Shown one piece after another: positions 25,104 to 28,305 of a stretch of 28,305 bases of DNA (the first letter of the stretch is position 1; every line of letters begins with the position of its first letter). This DNA is from GSA-30 sp036384435 (GTDB lineage Bacteria; Pseudomonadota; Gammaproteobacteria; Xanthomonadales; Rhodanobacteraceae). Location: positions 1 to 28,305 of the forward strand of contig NZ_DASVMI010000144.1 of NCBI RefSeq assembly GCF_036384435.1, in the 5' to 3' direction. The notes beneath the pieces were generated by a model. It had not been told where the DNA came from. It ran no database searches and saw only the letters and a program-made list of their open reading frames with translations. The translations under genes and the position numbers were made by a program.

Positions 25104-25835
25104 TCAGTTGGCGATGCGCTGCTTGTATTGGGTCAGGGTCATGGCTTTGGTCGCGGCGGCGTCCGTCGGACCGGTACCACCTGTGCTGGCCACACTGAGA
25201 ATCTCGAAGAACAATGCGGCGCTGCCGCCAGTCGTGCCGGCGCCCAGGCCCGGATAGCCCATTTCCTGCCCAGCCGATGACCCGGCGAGCAGGCCGGTGC
25301 CGTCCGGGCGAACCCAGATGCTGGTGGTGCCACCGCTGGTGCAGGTACCACTGGCGCAGCTGGTGATCGTCACATCCGGCTTGCTGTTCTTGACCCATGT
25401 GCCAGGGTCATAGGCTAGCTCGCCCGTTTGATAGGGAATCTGGTACAGGTTGACCGCGCCGGTCGCCGCATCTTGACGGATGGATACGGCCTTTAGCATG
25501 TCGCAGCTCACGCCGTTGCTGCCGATTGGCTTGACGCCACAGATCGGATAGGTGCTGTAGTTGGCCTGTGGCTGCGTGCCTCCAGTCATCGTGGAAGGCC
25601 AGCCGCGGTTGAAGGTGTGATCGTCAAACAGCGATACCGTCACATCGCGCAACGACTCGGAGACTTCGAACAATTGTTCGTGTACGGCGACGTTGTTGAC
25701 CATGTGCATTTCGGTCAACGTGCCGCGCATGGCGATCACCGCCACTACCGACAGCACGATCAGGAACGTCAGGCCAATGAACAACGCGATACCGCGCTGC
25801 CCTCGGCGATTCATCGGAAAGCGGTCACGTCGCAT
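25104..25835 (-). CDS. pilX: Type IV pilus assembly protein PilX
   Basis: The protein has 243 residues from the ATG at 25835, preceded by GAGGTGG at good distance; an ATG at 25841 overlaps the pilW stop as ATGA and is equally possible by coupling. The N-terminus has the PilX_N signature RGQRGIALFIGLTFLIVLSVVAVIAMRG, then TEMHMVNNVAVHEQLFEVSESLRD. The conserved Glu at mature position 5 of normal pilins is replaced here (IALFI), as is usual for PilX and GspK-like tip subunits. The C-terminal half has two cysteine pairs, CGVKPIGSNGVSC and CASGTC. Role: part of the priming minor-pilin complex. Longer upstream frame to 25997 lies inside pilW and is not used. Confidence 0.9.
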   Translation of the reverse strand: MRRDRFPMNRRGQRGIALFIGLTFLIVLSVVAVIAMRGTLTEMHMVNNVAVHEQLFEVSESLRDVTVSLFDDHTFNRGWPSTMTGGTQPQANYSTYPICGVKPIGSNGVSCDMLKAVSIRQDAATGAVNLYQIPYQTGELAYDPGTWVKNSKPDVTITSCASGTCTSGGTTSIWVRPDGTGLLAGSSAGQEMGYPGLGAGTTGGSAALFFEILSVASTGGTGPTDAAATKAMTLTQYKQRIAN

Positions 25836-25837
25836 GA

Positions 25838-26959
25838 TCATCCACCTCGACTGATGTTGCGCAACTGCACCGTCTGTTGCAGCACCGTGCGAACGAACTG
25901 GTCCGGCCGGGTCAGGCCGTTCATGGTGAAGCCATCGCAATCGGCGCTCGTGCTGCTCAGGGTGAACGCACCGGCTGTGCTGATCGTGTAGCTGCACGTA
26001 CCGGTCAATGCAAACGTACCACCCTGTGGAATGGACAGGTCACGCTCGCGACCGCGTGCCACCATGGTCATGCGCACCGCCAACACGTTTTGCCAGTCGG
26101 CCGCAGTCATCTGCGCGGCTGTCTTGTACTGCTTGATCGAGGGCACTTCGTTCTGCGCCCCATTGGATACGTAGATGCCGTATTCGAATTGCAACTGCTC
26201 GATGCCCGAGACGATCGGGAACGCCTGGAATTTGCCATTGACGATGCTCATGCGCATCAATGTGGGCTGTGGCGTGCCACCATCGCTGGTGGCCGTGCAA
26301 TTGCCGCCGCCGTTATCCGAGCACGGTTGCAGGTAATACATGTCCACCCGATACGGGTATACATAGCGATGCGTGCTGCCAGGCAATGTCGGCACCGATG
26401 CCCCCGCCTTGAATATCTGGCCCGTCTGGCCGACATTGGCCGCCAGGTAATAGGTCGATGCAGGCAGGCAGGTGCTGGTGTTGAGGGCTGTGGCGCCGGT
26501 ATCGACCGCACAGGGATCGGCATCGGCATAACGCAGCACCAGCACGTCGCTGCCCTTGACGTAGTTGGCCGCAGCCACGCAACTGCCATACGGGAATGCC
26601 GCGGCGCCGTCGGCGCCCTGCACCGCGCCCGACCCCAGGCCGCCCTGCGCCGACAGCAGCCAGGCATCGCTGCACGGCGTCGCACCGCTGCTGGTGGTAA
26701 GGCCGGTGACCTCGTTGGGCGCGACACCGCCCCAGAAACCGGCCATACGCACCGACCAACTGATGGTGTCGTTGGCAAAACGCAGATTCTGTTGCAGGTA
26801 ATTGCTGCCCTGCTGCACCTGGTAGGCGCGACGGTTGGCGATCAGCACCTGGATCAGTCCGGCCACGATGATCAGGCCCAGCAGGGCCGCCACCATAAGT
26901 TCGATCAACGACACACCCAACTGCCGGGATCGCGGCGACATCGACTCGATTCGCTTCAT
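25838..26959 (-). CDS. pilW: Type IV pilus assembly protein PilW
   Basis: The protein has 373 residues. A 15-residue leader ends in Gly: SRQLG/VSLIELMVAALLGLIIV, Glu5 present, then QVLIANRRAYQVQQGSNYLQQNLRFANDTIS, typical of PilW. The large C-terminal domain (about 150-370) is beta-rich with several cysteines and fits the PilW C-terminal family. Its ATG overlaps the pilV stop (ATGA) and its TGA overlaps a possible pilX ATG, so the genes are strongly coupled. A second possible start is the ATG at 26941. PilW, PilV, PilX and FimU form the tip-priming complex with PilY1. Confidence 0.93.
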   Translation of the reverse strand: MKRIESMSPRSRQLGVSLIELMVAALLGLIIVAGLIQVLIANRRAYQVQQGSNYLQQNLRFANDTISWSVRMAGFWGGVAPNEVTGLTTSSGATPCSDAWLLSAQGGLGSGAVQGADGAAAFPYGSCVAAANYVKGSDVLVLRYADADPCAVDTGATALNTSTCLPASTYYLAANVGQTGQIFKAGASVPTLPGSTHRYVYPYRVDMYYLQPCSDNGGGNCTATSDGGTPQPTLMRMSIVNGKFQAFPIVSGIEQLQFEYGIYVSNGAQNEVPSIKQYKTAAQMTAADWQNVLAVRMTMVARGRERDLSIPQGGTFALTGTCSYTISTAGAFTLSSTSADCDGFTMNGLTRPDQFVRTVLQQTVQLRNISRGG

Positions 26960-27483
26960 GGCATGTAGTTCAAGGTATAGGTGAGATCGTCACTGGCGGA
27001 GGTCGCCGTCTTGCTATCCACCGAGCCTCCCGACCAGCTTGCCGACACCTGGTACTGACCAAGCGACGCATTCCAGGTCACCGTGGCCAGATTGCCTCCC
27101 GACGGGCCCGGCGCCACGCTTTTGAGGCGAGTCAGCCACAGGCTCAGGTCGTTATTGGCCGTTTGCAAAGGCGTGCACACACTGGAGCAATCGACCAGCG
27201 TCGGCGGCGTGGAACCAGCAAAGCAGTACGGGCACTCCGTCGCTGTGGGCGCCGCCGGATTGGCCGCCTTCTGCGGCAGCACTGCCACGGTGGGATTGGC
27301 CCGCATGGCGTCGATCAGGCTACGCACCTGCATGATGGCGTAGCTACGCGCACCTGCCTGCTTGGTGAACTGGGCACCCTTGATCTGCAGCAAGGCCAAG
27401 CCAAGCACGCCCACGCTGAAGATGACGATGGCCACCAGTACTTCGATCAGCGAGACACCTCGCTGCCGCGATAAAACCCTCAT
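26956..27483 (-). CDS. pilV: Type IV pilus modification/assembly protein PilV
   Basis: The protein has 175 residues from the ATG at 27483, supported by AGGGG about 8 bases upstream; the frame opens at 27516 but that start lacks a site. Leader MRVLSRQRG, cleavage before VSLIEVLVAIVIFSVGVLGLALLQIKG with Glu5, then QAGARSYAIMQVRSLIDAMRANP, the classical PilV N-terminus. Two CxxC/CxxxC pairs (CPYC and CSSVC) mark the C-terminal domain. It is the first gene of the operon, preceded by a leader with a hairpin and a possible sigma-54 promoter. The minor pilin takes part in tip-complex initiation. Confidence 0.93.
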   Translation of the reverse strand: MRVLSRQRGVSLIEVLVAIVIFSVGVLGLALLQIKGAQFTKQAGARSYAIMQVRSLIDAMRANPTVAVLPQKAANPAAPTATECPYCFAGSTPPTLVDCSSVCTPLQTANNDLSLWLTRLKSVAPGPSGGNLATVTWNASLGQYQVSASWSGGSVDSKTATSASDDLTYTLNYMP

Positions 27484-27519
27484 TGGGATTCCCCTATGGA
27501 TGCCCCTACCCTGCACTCT

Positions 27520-27537
27520 GGGACCAGTCTCGGTCCC
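27520..27537 (-). promoter_or_regulatory. Inverted repeat in the pilV leader
   Basis: GGGACC-AGTCTC-GGTCCC is a perfect 6-bp stem with a 6-base loop, extendable by a T-G wobble and a C-G pair. It starts about 37 bases upstream of the pilV ATG. It could be a regulator's operator or an RNA leader hairpin; there is no T-tract to make it an intrinsic terminator on the pilV strand. Confidence 0.35.
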
Positions 27538-27560
27538 GGCCTAGAGGGCACCCGACGAGC

Positions 27561-27575
27561 GGCAGGAAAGTGCCG
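27561..27575 (-). promoter_or_regulatory. Possible sigma-54 (RpoN) promoter for the minor-pilin operon
   Basis: On the minus strand CGGCACTTTCCTGCC fits the -24/-12 pattern TGGCAC-N5-TTGC: GGCAC is exact and GC of the -12 has the right 11-base distance from the first G of GG; the base before the GG and one T of TTGC are not met. It would give a transcript start near 27551 and a leader of about 68 bases. Type IV pilin genes are often RpoN/PilR dependent, but minor-pilin operons have other regulators in Pseudomonas. Confidence 0.3.
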
Positions 27576-27733
27576 ACAAGCGGCTAAGACCTTCCCCTAC
27601 AAGGTGACGGCCTTCACAAAGCTGACCGGGCCGGCCTGGCGCAGGATTGTCCCCAAGGACTCTCGGAAGAATCGTCACAACCACCATTCCGATGAGAGAT
27701 TTTTCGAGGCTCACAGGATGCCTGCCACGCCTT

Positions 27734-27753
27734 AGGAGCGAATTCATTCGCGA
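27734..27753. repeat. REP-like extragenic palindrome
   Basis: AGGAGCGAATTCATTCGCGA contains the inverted repeat GCGAA-TTCA-TTCGC. The AGGAGCG head followed by an imperfect palindrome is typical of the abundant REP elements of pseudomonads and xanthomonads. Only this copy is seen in the window. Confidence 0.5.
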
Positions 27754-27810
27754 TGCAATTGGCGACATGGCCTGGGCGGTTCATGGCAAGCGCAACTGTA
27801 GTGGCCGGCA

Positions 27811-27827
27811 TTTTTTGGACCAAAAAA
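27811..27827. repeat. A/T-rich perfect palindrome
   Basis: TTTTTTGGACCAAAAAA is a perfect inverted repeat of 8-base arms around a single central base. It lies 6 bases outside the end of transposase homology. Its role is unknown; a terminator-like hairpin would have almost no loop, so cruciform or protein-binding roles are as likely. Confidence 0.4.
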
Positions 27828-27833
27828 GAAGCA

Positions 27834-28305
27834 TTAACTTTGAGGAACGACTGCCAGTCATCGCTGGTGAACTGACTGCCCTGGTCCGAGTGAACCAGCA
27901 CCCCGGGGCCTGGCTTGCGCTTTCACACGGCCGCCAACAGCGCCTGCAGCACCAGGTCGGTTGTCATGTGCGGGCGTGTCGCCCAGCCGATGATCTGACG
28001 CGAATAAAGATCCATCACGGCCGCCAGGTACAACCAGCCTTCGTAGGCGCGAACTCCCGATCCCGCACGTTGGCCACCCCACCAACGGGGCCGCCCCGGT
28101 GCCGCGGCTTGCTGCCGTAACCGATCTGGGCCCGCAGACCTTCGCGCTTCATCAGCCGACGCACCCGGTGGCGGCTGCACCGCTCGCCGGCTTCGCGCAA
28201 ATCGCAGGTGATTTTGCGATGCCCGTACACGCCGCCGCTGGCCAGCCAGAAGTGCTTGATGCGTCCCAGCAGGCGCGCGTCCTCGTGCTCTCGTGCACTG
28301 GCCTG
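27834..28305 (-). pseudogene. Decayed IS3-family transposase (OrfB) fragment
   Basis: Read on the minus strand from the window edge, the frame gives ARLLGRIKHFWLASGGVYGH, then RKITCDLREAGERCSRHRVR and RLMKREGLRAQIGYGSKPRH: the HTH_21-like N-terminal region of IS3 OrfB. Near 28040-28060 the frame shifts and a short segment before the integrase core is missing. The shifted frame resumes with EGWLYLAAVMDLYSRQIIGW and VLQALLAAV. A TGA at 27923-27925 replaces the expected Trp codon (AAV-stop-KRKPGPG). The same frame then gives VLVHSDQGSQFTSDDWQSFL, with the second catalytic Asp region of the DDE core. Homology stops near 27836; the final Glu region of the DDE triad and the terminal repeat are absent. 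The element is therefore dead: deletion plus frameshift, nonsense codon and 3' truncation. The 5' end lies outside the window. Confidence 0.88.
27834..28305 (-). mobile_element. Remnant of an IS3-family insertion sequence
   Basis: Only internal orfB sequence is present. No terminal inverted repeat or target duplication is visible at the left edge (about 27834), and the right edge is beyond the window. The remnant lies about 350 bases upstream of pilV and is in the same orientation. Confidence 0.75.

Larger units (their letters stand above)
27484..27833. other. Non-coding region upstream of pilV
   Basis: No supported gene is seen here. From pilV outward it holds a leader hairpin (27520-27537), a sigma-54-like site (27561-27575), a REP-like palindrome (27738-27751) and an A/T palindrome (27811-27827) that lies beside the truncated transposase. 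Short frames on both strands show no family motif. The base composition falls around 27670-27840 relative to the operon. Confidence 0.55.

Noticed and set aside
27541..27768. Minus-strand frame of 75 codons upstream of pilV
   Set aside because: It spans the REP-like palindrome and the promoter region and has no family motif; it is chance open frame.
1..28305. CRISPR array, tRNA or rRNA genes, prophage attachment sites
   Set aside because: I saw no regularly spaced repeats, no cloverleaf-like sequence with a T-loop consensus and no phage or integrase genes apart from the IS3 remnant.

Overview
The window is high-GC gammaproteobacterial chromosome. Gene content and protein style point to the Xanthomonadales, most likely Rhodanobacteraceae (Dyella, Frateuria or Rhodanobacter type). 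Reasons are the recC-recB-recD order without ptrA, a pilV-W-X-Y1-E minor-pilin operon with a very large PilY1, a DUF2341-ExbB fusion beside a putative porin, and a REP-like GGAGCGAATTCATTCGC palindrome. The genus is inference; there is no rRNA or tRNA to anchor it.

Positions 1-9035 (all minus strand) hold a two-operon cell-surface signalling and export cluster. The upstream operon (9035 to 6709) encodes a periplasmic STN-domain protein with no TonB-receptor barrel, a FecI-type ECF sigma factor and a FecR-type anti-sigma factor. After a 471-bp non-coding gap, the downstream operon (6237 to beyond position 1) encodes a TpsB/FhaC-type outer-membrane transporter, an ExbB proton channel fused to a periplasmic DUF2341/LamG-like module, ExbD, a TonB-like protein and a putative porin cut by the window edge. 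The arrangement recalls the Pseudomonas aeruginosa PUMA3 system (VreA-VreI-VreR with PdtB and an accessory TonB/ExbB/ExbD set). The likely working model, which is inference, is that the STN protein relays a signal through FecR to the sigma factor, which then switches on the transporter operon. No TpsA substrate is visible.

Positions 9149-18193 (plus strand) hold a compact, translationally coupled recC-recB-recD operon for the RecBCD helicase-nuclease. Motor and nuclease motifs are intact. It is divergent from the signalling operon and shares a 113-bp intergenic region with it.

Positions 18205-27483 (minus strand) hold a type IV pilus minor-pilin operon in the order pilV, pilW, pilX, pilY1, pilE, a DUF4124 gene and a fimT/fimU-like gene. 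Most junctions overlap or nearly touch. It converges on recD through a small hairpin whose arms contain both stop codons. A possible sigma-54 promoter and a 5'-leader hairpin precede pilV.

Positions 27484-28305 hold the pilV leader, a REP-like palindrome, an AT-rich palindrome and a decayed IS3-family transposase fragment (internal deletion with frameshift, one nonsense codon, truncated 3' end) running off the right edge.
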